Shown here: piece by piece, positions 30,096-39,627 of the stretch
Numbering within the stretch: the stretch's first letter is position 1
Layout of the letters: every line of letters begins with the position of its first letter
Assembly (NCBI RefSeq): GCF_030323265.1
Contig: NZ_CP104991.1
Coordinates: 496,001-560,000, forward strand
Length of the DNA: 64,000 nucleotides
Reading direction: 5' to 3'
DNA from: Terrirhizobium terrae
GTDB taxonomy: Bacteria > Pseudomonadota > Alphaproteobacteria > Rhizobiales > Rhizobiaceae
Program-made: the position numbers and the translations under genes
Notes under the pieces: generated by a model
Database searches by the model: none
Told to the model about the DNA's origin: nothing
What the model saw: only the letters and a program-made list of their open reading frames with translations

Positions 30096-31449
30096 CATGT
30101 CCCATTATTCGCTCCGCTGGCGCTTTACACTCGGCTTCATTACACTTCAGCTCCTCACCATCGTCGCCTCGTTCGGGCTCGTTCTATACATCGCGACGCT
30201 GAGTGCTCCCCGTGGCGCGGTCCCATCCACGTGGTACCCGCAGGAGATAGCAAGATCCGTCACAATTGACCAAAATGGCGTCGTGGCGGTCCGCCCTACG
30301 CAGGCACTCCGAACTGTGATGGCTGAGCGGCCTACTTCATGGTTTGCGGTTCGTCTTGCTGATGGCACAACACTCACCCATGGGGTGATCCCGAAGGACA
30401 TCGGTGAAAACTTTGCCTTTTTTGACAATTTTCGCAGCGTCGAACTGCGCGGTTACGTCGATGTCCCCGATCGTCAGGCCACCATTGATAAAATTCAGAC
30501 AGAAGCAGGTGAAGCGACTATTATGGCTGGTGGCGTTTCGATGTCCCTTTACCAACTCGTCTTTGTCGTAGGTCAGATAACGATCGGCGTGCCTGCCCTC
30601 ATACTTCTTTTAGTCACCCTCGTCGGTGTCCCGTGGGTGACAAAATGGTCGCTTCGCTCCCTCGGGAAGCTCACTGACCGTTTGAACAAAGTCGATTTTG
30701 AAGCCCGGGGCGGTGTAGTAAACGAGGCCGGACTGCCCAAAGAGCTGTTGCGGGTCGTCAGGGAGATCAATCTCGCCCTCAGTCGGCTCGACGCCGGTTT
30801 CGAAAAAACAGAACGCTTTTTCGTTAACGCAGCTCACGAACTGCGTACGCCCCTCGCCATAGTTCAGGTCCGTGCAGACACCTTGCCGCAAAGCGAGGAG
30901 ACGCTTCACATTCAGAAGAGCATCAAACGGCTTACCGCCATCACAAACCAGCTTCTGGATATAGAGCGATATCGACAGAACCCGCCGATTTCGAAGAAAA
31001 TCGAACTGACGCACCTCCTTTCAAAGGTCGTTGCCGACCTTGCGCCGTTCGCGATTTCCGAAGGCTACGAAATTTCTTTCGAAACCGACGTTTCCAAAGT
31101 GTCCATGGAAGGTGATGACGAAGCCTTGGACCGCGCTTTTTCAAATCTGGTGCGCAATGCCATTCAATATGGAGGAAGGCGCGGCGACATCGTGGTCAAG
31201 GTGGAGACCGATGGTTCCGTCCTTATCTCCGATCAAGGCATTGGCATCCCCGTAGACCTTCATTCACGGATCTTCGAGCCATTTTACCGCGTTAATCCTC
31301 ATGGATCTGGAGCGGGTCTCGGCTTGAGTATGGTCGACGAGATTATTGAAAAGCATGGCGGGGTTATCGAGCTCAAATCCTCACCGGACCATGGGAGCAT
31401 ATTTGCTATCCGCTGGCGAAACGCATTGAAGATTGCCGGGCGTGGTTAG
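30082..31449 (+). CDS. sensor histidine kinase
   Basis: Intact 455-residue membrane kinase. The start ATG at 30082 overlaps the response regulator end by 14 bases. Two membrane helices (about residues 16-38 and 158-184) enclose a periplasmic sensor of about 120 residues. A HAMP-like linker follows, then the H-box with His252 in NAAHELRTPLA. The N box is NLVRNAIQYGG and the G boxes are DQGIGIP and GSGAGLGLSM. It phosphorylates the regulator encoded just before it. The kinase at 48283-49647 is a paralogue along its whole length, including the sensor, so the two may detect related signals. Confidence 0.92.
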   Translation: MSKNSMSHYSLRWRFTLGFITLQLLTIVASFGLVLYIATLSAPRGAVPSTWYPQEIARSVTIDQNGVVAVRPTQALRTVMAERPTSWFAVRLADGTTLTHGVIPKDIGENFAFFDNFRSVELRGYVDVPDRQATIDKIQTEAGEATIMAGGVSMSLYQLVFVVGQITIGVPALILLLVTLVGVPWVTKWSLRSLGKLTDRLNKVDFEARGGVVNEAGLPKELLRVVREINLALSRLDAGFEKTERFFVNAAHELRTPLAIVQVRADTLPQSEETLHIQKSIKRLTAITNQLLDIERYRQNPPISKKIELTHLLSKVVADLAPFAISEGYEISFETDVSKVSMEGDDEALDRAFSNLVRNAIQYGGRRGDIVVKVETDGSVLISDQGIGIPVDLHSRIFEPFYRVNPHGSGAGLGLSMVDEIIEKHGGVIELKSSPDHGSIFAIRWRNALKIAGRG

Positions 31450-31675
31450 GAACACTGGAACTGCGCAACACCCTCGGACCGGCTGTAGGTCGCTTCGACT
31501 TCCGCGTAGCAATTGCAGTCGGCAATGCGCAGTTGCCGTCCGCTCGCCAACTCAAGCGTTCGGCGGGTGTAACGTTCCCGTAATTTTGAGAGTTCATGAC
31601 TGCAGGAAAGGCGCTTTGTCGAGTTTTTGAGTATCTGTCTGGAGCGCTCCCTACACTCTCGCAAACGGAGTCTGA

Positions 31676-32834
31676 ATGCGCATTTTTCTAAGTACAGTGG
31701 CTGTCCTGTTCGGGATCGTGCTGCCGGTCGTGCCGGCGGCATCAGAGGATGATATCCGCTCGACCGTCGATACAATCGTCAAGCCGCTGATGGCTGAATA
31801 TCAGATCCCTGGCTTGTCAGTCGGCATCCTGCTCGCTGGCCAGCACCATGTTTTCCATTACGGGGTCTCGTCTCGAGAAACGGCATCCCCCGTGGACGGT
31901 GCGACACTGTTCGAGATCGGCTCTTTGTCCAAACCCTTCACCGGCACATTGCTCGCACGCCTTCAAGCTGAGGGTTCGGTTTCTCTCTCAACCCAAGTCA
32001 AAGAGCTCCTCCCGGAACTATCGCAAAGCCCAATCGGAGCCGCTTCACTCCTCGAACTTCACACTTACGTGGCGGGAGGGCTGCCACTCCAGTTCCCTGC
32101 CGAAGTCAACGAGCAAAATTTTATAAGCTTCTATAAGAGCTTCATTCCCACCACCAAAATCGGCACCAGTCGCCTTTATTCGAATACGTCCATCGGACTG
32201 TCTGGCTATCTTGCGGCGAAGAGCGTCGACGCTCCCTTTGCTTCGCTCCTTGATGAAAAGGTGATCAAGCCGCTGAACCTGGCGCATACCTTCCTTTCGG
32301 TCCCTAAAGATCGCGTTAGCTCGTATGCGCAAGGCTACACAAGCTCCAATGCACCGGTACGGGTCAATCCTGGCTTATTCGACGATGAGGCTTACGGCAT
32401 CAAGACAACCGCAGCCGACCTCCTTGATTTTGTTGAAGCGTCGGCCAATCCCAACCGATTCGACGGCTCGTTAAAAGCCGCTCTGATCGCGGCTCGCTCG
32501 CCGGTCTACCAAGTCCGTCGAATGTATCAGGGCTTGGGTTGGGAACTCTATCGCGCTCCAGCTCGACGCGGTGACCTACTTCAGGGGGTCGATCCCGATT
32601 TCGTCTTGAAGGCCAATCAGATTGATCCTCCCAGCTTGCATGTGACGGCGGAGATGGTTGCCACCGTATCAAAAACAGGCTCGACGGGCGGGTTCGGAGC
32701 TTATGTTCTCTTTCAGCCTGAGCGCGGAACCGGAATTGTAATCCTTGCGAGATCGGTTCTGGCCAAACTCCGCTCGCATCGCAACTGCTTATTCCATACT
32801 CGGAAAGCTCGACCCCGGGTTCTTTGCCGATTGA
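31676..32834 (+). pseudogene. class C beta-lactamase-like serine hydrolase with 3' frameshift
   Basis: A Sec signal peptide (MRIFLSTVAVLFGIVLPVVPAAS) opens a serine beta-lactamase/penicillin-recognising domain: SLSK with Ser83, the YSN triad (RLYSNTSIG) and KTGSTGGFG near residue 333. These are the three class C signatures. After VILARS the frame carries one extra base near 32755. Removing it gives FWPNSARIATAYSILGKLDPGFFAD and a stop at 32832-32834, the normal AmpC-type C-terminus. As written the frame runs on to 33283 through the next gene. Restored length is about 385 residues. It may be a true cephalosporinase or a peptidoglycan-related hydrolase. No AmpR gene is adjacent. Confidence 0.85.
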
Positions 32835-32924
32835 CGCGCGGAGTTCGCATATCGGACGACCGCATCCTCTCCCGAGTATGCCTCCGTTTCGAACTAATAT
32901 TCCTCCTCACTAAAGGATTAGAAG

Positions 32925-33401
32925 ATGAAGAAGATAGCGACATTTTTGATCGCAGTGATGACTGCGTTCTCCGCTGCAATCCCCGGTCAGGCGGCCCCGG
33001 TTTTTGTCCCCTCGAACCCGGACACTCGCTACACTGTCGAGAACGTTCAATGGAATGGCGACCGCAGGTGGCGACCCAACAGGCACAATTGGAATGGCCA
33101 TCATGGGCATCAACGGCCAAGCTATCATCGCCCTTGGCGCCATCAACATCGCCCTTGGCATCATCACCGGCGTCACAACAGTTCCAATGCCGCAGCGGTT
33201 CTCGGAGGTCTTGCAGCTGGCGCCATAATTGGTGGCGCTATCGCTCAGTCCCAGCAACCCCGTTACGCGTTGCCTCAGCGTGACTTACAGGGAGATCGGC
33301 ACGTCAGCTGGTGTTTCGCGCGATACCGCTCTTACCGCAGCTTCGACAATACCTTCCAACCATTCAATGGGCCTCGCCAGCAATGCTATTCACCCTACTG
33401 A
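32925..33401 (+). CDS. BA14K-family secreted protein
   Basis: 158 residues from the ATG at 32925 behind AAAGGA. It has a Sec signal peptide ([25 protein letters not shown]), a low-complexity His/Arg/Trp-rich middle ([11 protein letters not shown]), one glycine/alanine-rich hydrophobic helix ([18 protein letters not shown]) and the C-terminal BA14K motif [19 protein letters not shown] followed by the conserved CYSPY-type end. BA14K was described as an immunoreactive Brucella protein, and the family is common in Rhizobiales envelopes. It overlaps the spurious extension of the beta-lactamase frame, which confirms that the extension is an artefact. Confidence 0.88.
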   Translation: MKKIATFLIAVMTAFSAAIPGQAAPVFVPSNPDTRYTVENVQWNGDRRWRPNRHNWNGHHGHQRPSYHRPWRHQHRPWHHHRRHNSSNAAAVLGGLAAGAIIGGAIAQSQQPRYALPQRDLQGDRHVSWCFARYRSYRSFDNTFQPFNGPRQQCYSPY

Positions 33402-33512
33402 TACGTGAAAACTCGAAGGTAGGGCGGATCCCGGCAGCGATATTCGCGCAGAGCGATATCAAGCCAGAGACGCATAGGTTATCTGGCACCCGCTCTGTAC
33501 TTTGAAATGGCA

Positions 33513-33545
33513 GAGGTCGCTCGTGTCAGGCAGCGACCTCGCCTT
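33513..33545. terminator. hairpin between converging genes
   Basis: GAGGTCGCT at 33513-33521 pairs perfectly with AGCGACCTC at 33532-33540 across a ten-base loop, followed by a short T-containing tail. It lies between the BA14K gene and the converging monooxygenase-like gene and can serve either. Confidence 0.6.
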
Positions 33546-33549
33546 TGTC

Positions 33550-33855
33550 TTAATCGTTTGCGGCTAGGTCGCCGCCTTCGAGATGATAGACCGTCGGTTC
33601 CTCCGAGAGATATGCCTGTATGCCTCTCATGAACTCCTCATGGTCCTCGCTCGCTTCGAAAGCTGGAGTGTGGTCCGCAAGCGAGCGCCATAGCACGATC
33701 AGGTTGAAGACCTTCGGCGTTTCGATCCCCCGAGCCAGAACGTGACCACGGTAACCCTGCGCACGCGTGAGCAGAGGAACAACGCTCTCGAATGCCTGCA
33801 CGAACTCTCTGATTTTGTCCTCATAGACGGGCAGCACGGCGATCTCATAAATCAT
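33550..33855 (-). CDS. NIPSNAP/antibiotic-biosynthesis-monooxygenase-like small protein
   Basis: Intact 101-residue protein starting [22 protein letters not shown]. The ferredoxin-like beta-alpha-beta layout and the [18 protein letters not shown] segment resemble dimeric alpha/beta-barrel proteins of the ABM/NIPSNAP group, small cofactorless oxygenases or unknown stress proteins. Its ATG overlaps the stop of the upstream dehydrogenase gene by four bases, so the two are translated together and probably act on one pathway. Substrate unknown. Confidence 0.7.
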   Translation of the reverse strand: MIYEIAVLPVYEDKIREFVQAFESVVPLLTRAQGYRGHVLARGIETPKVFNLIVLWRSLADHTPAFEASEDHEEFMRGIQAYLSEEPTVYHLEGGDLAAND

Positions 33856-34850
33856 GGTTGCACCTTTGCTTCGGCCGACGGGCCAATGGCGATGGCGATC
33901 TTGCCCCGCAAACCGTTATTGGGTTTCTCGAGCAGCGCATGGGCAAGCGGAAGGTCGGCGAGCGAATAAACGGCGCCTACGTGCGGCCGCAGCTGACCGC
34001 GTTCCACCAGTGCGCTTAGCTCGTCAAGCTTGCCTTGGCTCTGCCTCGTGAAGACGAAGTGGTAGCTTGCGTTTTTACCCCATGCCTCTATGAGGTTCTG
34101 CGGCTGTGCAATATCCACGATCGATATAACGCGACCAAGTTGCGCAAGCACCTTGGGGCTGCGAGACAATGTGTCGCCGCCGAGGGTGTCAAACACCACG
34201 TCTACCCCGAGACCTTCGGTTTCCCGCATGATGGCGTCGACATAATCCTCTTTCCTGTAGTCAATAACGACATCTGCCCCGACACTTCGCGCAAACTCGA
34301 AGTTTTCTTCGCGCACGGTCGTGAAGACCTTCGCGCCGATGGCTTTCGCGACCTGGATGGCCACGTGCCCTACCCCTCCCGCGCCACCATGAATAAGGAT
34401 GCTTTCTCCCACCCTGAGGGCAGCACGCGAGACAAGAGCTTCCCAGGCTGTTCCGCCGACCAGGCTGAGGCTGGCGGCTTCCAGATGGCTGAGCGCGCCG
34501 GGCTTCCTTCCAATGATATTTTCGTTTGCAACGTGGTACTCGGCGTAGCTTCCCGGACCATCGAATATCTGCGGCGTGTACCAAACTTCCTCTCCAACCG
34601 AGAACATCGTCACGCCCGTTCCCACGGCTTCGACTACTCCGGAAACGTCATGACCGGTAATCGCCGGCAACGGCACCAGGTCGCGATAGTCGCCGCGCCG
34701 AACCTGATAATCCAAGGGGTTGACGGATGTGGCATGGACGCGAACCAGGACTTGTCCCGCCTGGGGACCTGGTTTCGGCACGTCGGAAAGTTCGAACGAT
34801 TCCGGGCCACCGAAGCGAGTGAGGATGGCTGCTTTCATGGTTTTGGTCAT
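33852..34850 (-). CDS. NADP-dependent zinc-less MDR oxidoreductase (quinone reductase type)
   Basis: Intact 332-residue protein. The start at 34850 ([19 protein letters not shown]) follows AAGGGA. The catalytic domain has [14 protein letters not shown] and [14 protein letters not shown], the cofactor domain has [20 protein letters not shown], and no structural zinc Cys loop is present. It reduces quinones or enones with NADPH. It overlaps the small monooxygenase-like gene by four bases and is divergent from a LysR gene 139 bases away, a classic LysR target. A symmetric TTTCAA-N7-TTGAAA site lies in the divergent gap. Confidence 0.9.
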   Translation of the reverse strand: MTKTMKAAILTRFGGPESFELSDVPKPGPQAGQVLVRVHATSVNPLDYQVRRGDYRDLVPLPAITGHDVSGVVEAVGTGVTMFSVGEEVWYTPQIFDGPGSYAEYHVANENIIGRKPGALSHLEAASLSLVGGTAWEALVSRAALRVGESILIHGGAGGVGHVAIQVAKAIGAKVFTTVREENFEFARSVGADVVIDYRKEDYVDAIMRETEGLGVDVVFDTLGGDTLSRSPKVLAQLGRVISIVDIAQPQNLIEAWGKNASYHFVFTRQSQGKLDELSALVERGQLRPHVGAVYSLADLPLAHALLEKPNNGLRGKIAIAIGPSAEAKVQP

Positions 34851-34962
34851 GGTGATCCCTTTGATGGTGGCTTTGACTGGCTCGCCATACATGGCGCCGT
34901 CTTTGTGGGTGCTATTTGATCTCTCACGATTGCTTTCGGTAGCGCCTCGGTTTTAGGATGAG

Positions 34963-34981
34963 TTTCAACAAAAATTTGAAA
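34963..34981. promoter_or_regulatory. TTTCAA-N7-TTGAAA dyad, candidate LysR site
   Basis: A 19-base perfect dyad lies nine bases before the LysR start and between divergent genes. Its T-N11-A form fits LysR recognition. The same half-sites with the same spacing recur at 39448-39464 in front of another CrgA-like LysR. Confidence 0.5.
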
Positions 34982-34989
34982 GCCATCTC

Positions 34990-35916
34990 ATGGACGTAGA
35001 CGATTTGAGTCTCTTTGTGCGTATCGCCCAGCTGCACAGCATCAGTGCCGCAGCCCGCGACTTGGGTCTGACGCCTGCTGGCGCGAGCGCCAAACTCGCC
35101 GCTCTTGAGCGGAAACTCAGCGCCAGGCTTCTCCATCGCACCACGCGGCAAGCGACATTGACCGAGGACGGCCTCGCCTTCCTGCCACATGCGGAAAATG
35201 TTGTGCTCGCAGCGGAAGCTGCTCGAGCGGCGCTTGGTCGAGAGCAGGCTGCGCCTCGCGGCACCTTGCGAGTAGCCGCTCCCGCCTCGTTCGCGCGAAT
35301 GCATATTGTGCCGGGTCTGGATGAATTCTGCAGGCAATATCCCGAACTGGCACTTGATTTGCGCATCTCGGACAGCATCGTCGATCTGGTCGAGGGTGCC
35401 TTCGATGTGGCGGTTCGTTATACCGAACTCAGCGACTCATCCTTTGTCGCGCGGCGGCTTGCTCCGGACAATCGGGTACTGGTCGCGTCGCCCAAATATC
35501 TCGAGAAACACGGCCAACCTAATACTCCCGACGACCTAGCGGAACATACCTGCCTCGTCGTCGGCACGCTCGACCTCTGGACGTTTCGAGGGAAAGGTTC
35601 GGAGGTGATCGAGCGGCGTGTCACGCCGAGCCTTCGCATCAATGACGGCACTGCAGTGCGGGACGCGGCTTCTGCCGGGCTTGGCATCGCTCTCATGGCA
35701 ACGTGGTGCGCGTCGAACGAGCTGCGATCTGGCGCACTCGTTCCAGTCGTTTCAGAATATCCGCTAATCTCTACACAGACACTTTGGGCGTTGTATCCAA
35801 GTTCTCGCGAACTGGCACCGAAAGTGAGAGTGTTCATCGACTGGCTTGTCAATCGGTTCGGCAATCGACCCTACTGGGATAAAGGGCTAGAAGACATCCT
35901 CGATCACCGTCGATGA
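34990..35916 (+). CDS. LysR-family transcriptional regulator (CrgA-like)
   Basis: Intact 308-residue LysR starting MDVDDLSLFVRIAQLHSISAAARDLG. The HTH includes LTPAGASAKLAALERKL, where GASAKLAALE stands in for the more usual AVSRxIxxLE, as in several CrgA-like proteins. The effector domain begins GTLRVAAPASFARMHIVPGL. It is divergent from the quinone reductase gene, its probable target, and a perfect dyad sits directly before its own start, suggesting autoregulation. CrgA-like regulators of quinone/enone reductases often respond to electrophilic stress; the effector here is unknown. Confidence 0.9.
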   Translation: MDVDDLSLFVRIAQLHSISAAARDLGLTPAGASAKLAALERKLSARLLHRTTRQATLTEDGLAFLPHAENVVLAAEAARAALGREQAAPRGTLRVAAPASFARMHIVPGLDEFCRQYPELALDLRISDSIVDLVEGAFDVAVRYTELSDSSFVARRLAPDNRVLVASPKYLEKHGQPNTPDDLAEHTCLVVGTLDLWTFRGKGSEVIERRVTPSLRINDGTAVRDAASAGLGIALMATWCASNELRSGALVPVVSEYPLISTQTLWALYPSSRELAPKVRVFIDWLVNRFGNRPYWDKGLEDILDHRR

Positions 35917-36211
35917 TACGTGATTACTGTCCGGTTCCGGTGCGCGCGCGAACACGGGTTCTTAGCGGAGCAACGCGGTTGTTGCTTGAACGACGTGATG
36001 TCACGATCTGATGGATCATTGACGAATTAGAAAAACACCTTGGGATGTAAACAGTTCGGTCTAACGGAAGGCGAGGGAGTGAGATCGGAGCAGGATCGCA
36101 ACGAAGTGCTGCAGGTGACTGAAGGCGAACCGGCTTCTCCATGCGCTCTCGCTTTCAAGAGCCTTCTATATTTAGCTGGCAATTGTCGACCCGTAGATCG
36201 ACCCTCGTCAA

Positions 36212-37396
36212 TCACTGCCTCTTGAACCCGAGGATGACCATCGCGCCAATAAGGGCCGCCGAGGCCGCGTAAAGTGTTACACCAGTAGAGCCGAAGCCGT
36301 CGATGATGAGGCCGCCAAGACCTGATCCTGTCGCAATCGCGACCTGGAAAATCGACGCCAGAAGTGCCCCGGCACTTTCGGCGTGATCAGGTGCCGCGCG
36401 GGCATTCCAGATCGAGATCGCAACGGGGAAACTGCCGAAAGCAAATCCCCACAGAGCCGTCGCCGTGAACGCAACACCCGCGACGGCGCCGAGAAGGGTG
36501 AGCGCAAATGCGGCACTCGCTATCAGGAATGCGGACAAGGCGACAGCCCAACCAGGATTGCGCTCGGCGATGAAGCCCCTGCGAAATTGCCCAGGAAGCC
36601 GGCAAGGCCGAAAACCAGAAGAGCAAGTGAGACGGTTGAAATGTCGAGGCGCGTAACCTCTTCCAGAAATGGGCGGACGAACGTGAAACCGGCGAAGTGG
36701 CCTGATACGACGAGGAATGCCGTCCCAAAACCGATGGCTACCGAGCGGCGCGACAGCGCCGCTTTGAAGGAGCTCAGGCCGGGCGCGGCGGTGGGGGAGC
36801 TTGGGAAGGGTCAGTATCTGGGTCACAAGCGCAACCAAGCCAATGCCGGACCCGGCAATGAAGGCGGCGCGCCATCCCCACAGTCCTCCAAGGAAAGTGC
36901 CAAGCGGTGCAGCAAAGACTGTAGCGAGGGAGATACCCATGATGATGATCGAAATAGCCCGCGGCACCTTGTCGGCAGGGACCAAACGCAAAGCAAGCGC
37001 GGCCACCATGGCCCAAAAACTACCGAGAGCGAAGCCCAGAATCGCGCGAGCGGCCAGCAGTATTGTGATGCTGGGGGCGTAGGCCGAAAGGACGTTGGAG
37101 ATGATGAGCATCGCCGTCAGGCCAAAAACAATCTTCTGGCGGTCCAGCTCGCCTGACACCAGAATGAGAAATGGCCCGGCGATCGCAGCAACCGCGGCTG
37201 TAGCTGTGATAGCCTGGCCAACCACACCCATCGAAACTCCCAGTTCGCCCGCTATCGGCGTCAGCAGACTGATCGGCAAAAATTCCGCGGTTACGAGACC
37301 AAATGCCCCAAACGCAAGCGATACTACGGCTAGCCACGAAGCAGGTGGCGCTGTAGGCAAATCATCGCGCTCATTTGAATATGCTGTCTCAGACAA
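36212..37396 (-). CDS. MFS transporter of the DHA1 type, internally frame-scrambled
   Basis: The 394-codon frame starts MSETAYSNERDD and has DHA1 features: VTAEFLPISLLTPIAGELGVS, RAILGFALGSFWAMV and GTFLGGLWGWRAAFIAG. About 70 central residues are misread because a +1 near 36779-36783 and a -1 at 36576-36579 compensate. The alternate frame between them gives GLSSFKAALSRRSVAIGFG and a run of normal helices ending GFLGNFAG. The C-terminal half then resumes (GFIAERNPGWAVAL). Family members export drugs, sugars or metabolites by proton antiport. As written at least two helices are destroyed, so it should be treated as interrupted. Confidence 0.8.
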   Translation of the reverse strand: MSETAYSNERDDLPTAPPASWLAVVSLAFGAFGLVTAEFLPISLLTPIAGELGVSMGVVGQAITATAAVAAIAGPFLILVSGELDRQKIVFGLTAMLIISNVLSAYAPSITILLAARAILGFALGSFWAMVAALALRLVPADKVPRAISIIIMGISLATVFAAPLGTFLGGLWGWRAAFIAGSGIGLVALVTQILTLPKLPHRRARPELLQSGAVAPLGSHRFWDGIPRRIRPLRRFHVRPPISGRGYAPRHFNRLTCSSGFRPCRLPGQFRRGFIAERNPGWAVALSAFLIASAAFALTLLGAVAGVAFTATALWGFAFGSFPVAISIWNARAAPDHAESAGALLASIFQVAIATGSGLGGLIIDGFGSTGVTLYAASAALIGAMVILGFKRQ

Positions 37397-37576
37397 AGGA
37401 ATTTCTCCGGATTAAGGCCCAAAGGTGGTTGTTTTCGGGGCGCGCCGAACTGTGATCCCTGCAGCGTCACCTCGCGCCCGCTCCGTCATTGTCCATACTG
37501 AATATCGGTAGATTGGTGAGGTGTTGGAACTGAAAAGGGTCGTTGGAGCGCGGTTTGCGCGTTACTCCGGGATATT

Positions 37577-38339
37577 TCAGGATGTGAAACCACCATCAGC
37601 CCGGATGTCGGCACCCGTTACAAATGAAGCCTCTGGACTTGCAAGGAATGCGACAACGCTCGCAATTTCCTGAGGCTTTCCATAGCGGCCCGCCGCGATG
37701 CGCGATATCTGCATAGCGGCAAACTCGCCATCGGCAGGATTCATATCAGTGTCGGTTGGGCCCGGATGTACTGTGTTGACTGTGATGCCGCGTGGCCCCA
37801 GGTCATGAGCCAGGCTTCGGTTGAAGCCGGCGACAGCGCCCTTGGTGAGGCCATACGCTGAGAGCCCAGGAACCCCGGCATATTTCGTAATTGAACTGCC
37901 GATCTGTATGATCCGGCCGCCATCCTTCATATGACGTACGGCTTCTTGCGTAGCAACGAAAACGCCTGTTACGTTGACCGCGAGCATTGCCTGATAGTCA
38001 TTAAATGCGATTTCGTCGATCGGGCCGGCGAAGGCGATCCCGGCATTATTTACAAGAATGTCGAGGCCTCCAAACGTGTCGACAGTCTCTGCGACGGCGG
38101 CTCGTATTGCATCCGGATTAGCAGCATCGGCTGCAATAGCCAGGGCGCGTCCCCCGCTTTCTCGATGGCGAGGAGACTTCCTCAGCCTTCGCAGGTGATC
38201 CGCGATAGGTGAAGGCGACCTGAGCGCCGTCGGCTGCCAAACTATGGACGATTGATGCCCCAATCGACCGTGAGCCACCGGTAACGAGTGCGACCCTGCC
38301 ACTTAATGGCAAGTTTCGAGAAAAGGATTCTTCAGTCAT
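37577..38339 (-). pseudogene. short-chain dehydrogenase/reductase with two -1 frameshifts
   Basis: The start ATG at 38337-38339 (MTEESFSRNLPLSGRVALV) leads to the TGGSRSIGASI cofactor motif. Two slips, near 38170-38176 and in the C run at 38151-38155, must both be repaired to give AIEKAGGRALAIAADAANP. The rest is unbroken: ILVNNAGIAF, IGSSITKYAG, catalytic YGLTK and the ending RADGGFTS. Restored length is about 254 residues, an FabG-like SDR. A paralogue with similar sequence (same GRYGEPQ/GRYGKPQ and NPAxGEF segments) is at 41339. It is on the same strand as the LysR gene upstream, and an inverted repeat overlaps its ribosome site. Confidence 0.85.
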
Positions 38340-38342
38340 AAT

Positions 38343-38376
38343 TCACTCCGTCCAGTTCATGTAGTTTGCGGAGTGA
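38343..38376. promoter_or_regulatory. inverted repeat TCACTCCG-N18-CGGAGTGA at the SDR start
   Basis: Eight-base perfect arms lie four bases before the SDR start; the proximal arm includes its GGAGTGA ribosome site. It could be a repressor site or a hairpin that hides the ribosome site. Confidence 0.35.
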
Positions 38377-38507
38377 TATTTGCGCAGTCCCTTTCTAGAC
38401 CACTAGTGGCGAGTCGGTTGGATCACATTCAAGCGTCTGTTGAATATTGAGTAATTGATGCGATTCCGGTGCCAATCTTTTTTCGCGTGTGGCAAAGACG
38501 GTAAGCG

Positions 38508-39437
38508 TTACGTAAGACTTCCGGCAAGCCGAGCACTTAGGCGCTCGCGACGAAAATACTCCGTGTAGAAATCGATGAAAGCGCGCGTCTTCAACGGTTG
38601 AAGCACGCGGCCCGAGTAGTACAGCGATATAGATCCGGCATCCGCATACCACTTCGGAAGGACACGTTCGAGCGCTCCACTTTCTATTTGCGGCAGCACG
38701 TCGGGTACCGCCAACAGTGCGATGCCTAACCCCGCGATCGCCGCCTGCGCCATGGCCGCCGCGTCGCTCATCACGATCGTCTCGTTGAGCAGCGCGCGCT
38801 CTTCGCGCCCTTGGGCGTCACGCATCATCCATTGCCGTATCCGGCCCGAATTCGAGGACCGCATCAAGATTCCTGCATGATCGGCCATATCAGCAGGGCT
38901 AATTGGCCGGCGACGTGCAGCAAAATAGGCGGGCGATGCGACCGCGATAACGTGAACCGGTGCGAGCGTTGTGGAAACGATGCCCGGATTGAGCTCAAAA
39001 CCACCGCCGATCGCGGCGTCAAAGCCCTCGGCTATAAGATCGACCTTGCGGCTGTCAAAATGCCAGTCAGGTCTGATGCCTGGATAACGAGCCAGAAAGT
39101 CGGGCAATGCGGGGAGAACGTGTCCCATCGCGAACGACAAACTCATGCTGAGCTTCAAAACGCCGACGGGCTCGCCCTTCGTTTGTGATGCCCCGTCGAT
39201 TGCGCCCTGAAGGTGGTTCAGGCTATCGCCGATGCTCACCAGAAACGATTCCCCCGCTTCGGTCAGGGTCAGCTTCCGCGTTGAGCGGTGAAACAGCCGT
39301 ATACCGAGGTTCCTTTCCAGCATTGCAACATTCCGGCTGACTGCGGCCGGTGTGATCGAGAGACGCCGTGCAGCCCCGGAAAAGCTGCTCGCTTCTGCGC
39401 TTCGAACGAAGGCTTCAAGGTTTGCCAGTGTTTCCAT
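38508..39437 (-). CDS. LysR-family transcriptional regulator (CrgA-like)
   Basis: Intact 309-residue LysR from the ATG at 39435-39437 (METLANLEAFVRSAEASSF); the frame extends to 39479 without LysR character. The HTH is SGAARRLSITPAAVSRNVAMLE and the effector domain begins GVLKLSMSLSFAMGHVLPAL. It is divergent from the redox operon that starts at 39628 and shares a strand with the SDR downstream, so it may control both. A TTCAA-N7-TTGAA dyad lies 11 bases before its start. Confidence 0.9.
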   Translation of the reverse strand: METLANLEAFVRSAEASSFSGAARRLSITPAAVSRNVAMLERNLGIRLFHRSTRKLTLTEAGESFLVSIGDSLNHLQGAIDGASQTKGEPVGVLKLSMSLSFAMGHVLPALPDFLARYPGIRPDWHFDSRKVDLIAEGFDAAIGGGFELNPGIVSTTLAPVHVIAVASPAYFAARRRPISPADMADHAGILMRSSNSGRIRQWMMRDAQGREERALLNETIVMSDAAAMAQAAIAGLGIALLAVPDVLPQIESGALERVLPKWYADAGSISLYYSGRVLQPLKTRAFIDFYTEYFRRERLSARLAGSLT

Positions 39438-39447
39438 GAACGTAACC

Positions 39448-39464
39448 TTCAAATGTTGATTGAA
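39448..39464. promoter_or_regulatory. TTCAA-N7-TTGAA dyad, candidate LysR site
   Basis: The perfect dyad lies just upstream of the LysR start and in the divergent gap before the oxidoreductase operon. It matches the half-sites and spacing of the dyad at 34963-34981, which also lies in front of a CrgA-like LysR gene. Confidence 0.5.
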
Positions 39465-39627
39465 ACTAAAACAATTCATTTATGACTTATGCTGCGTGTA
39501 TTTGCCAGCCATATTCCAGCCAACAGCAGCGCCGGTTTTCTGCAACGCCAACCGCATCAGGCCCAGGATGCAGCGGGAAAACCGACCGTCGCAGACAAAA
39601 TTCTCCCAAACCGTGAAGGAGTGGGTA

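Noticed and set aside
31446..31600. Minus-strand peptide ending ATYSRSEGVAQFQCS with two nearby Cys
   Set aside because: It looks somewhat protein-like, but its only in-frame start lies inside the beta-lactamase gene on the other strand.
33510..33545. Possible mobile-element repeat
   Set aside because: The dyad lies between converging gene ends and behaves as a terminator. No partner copy was noticed.
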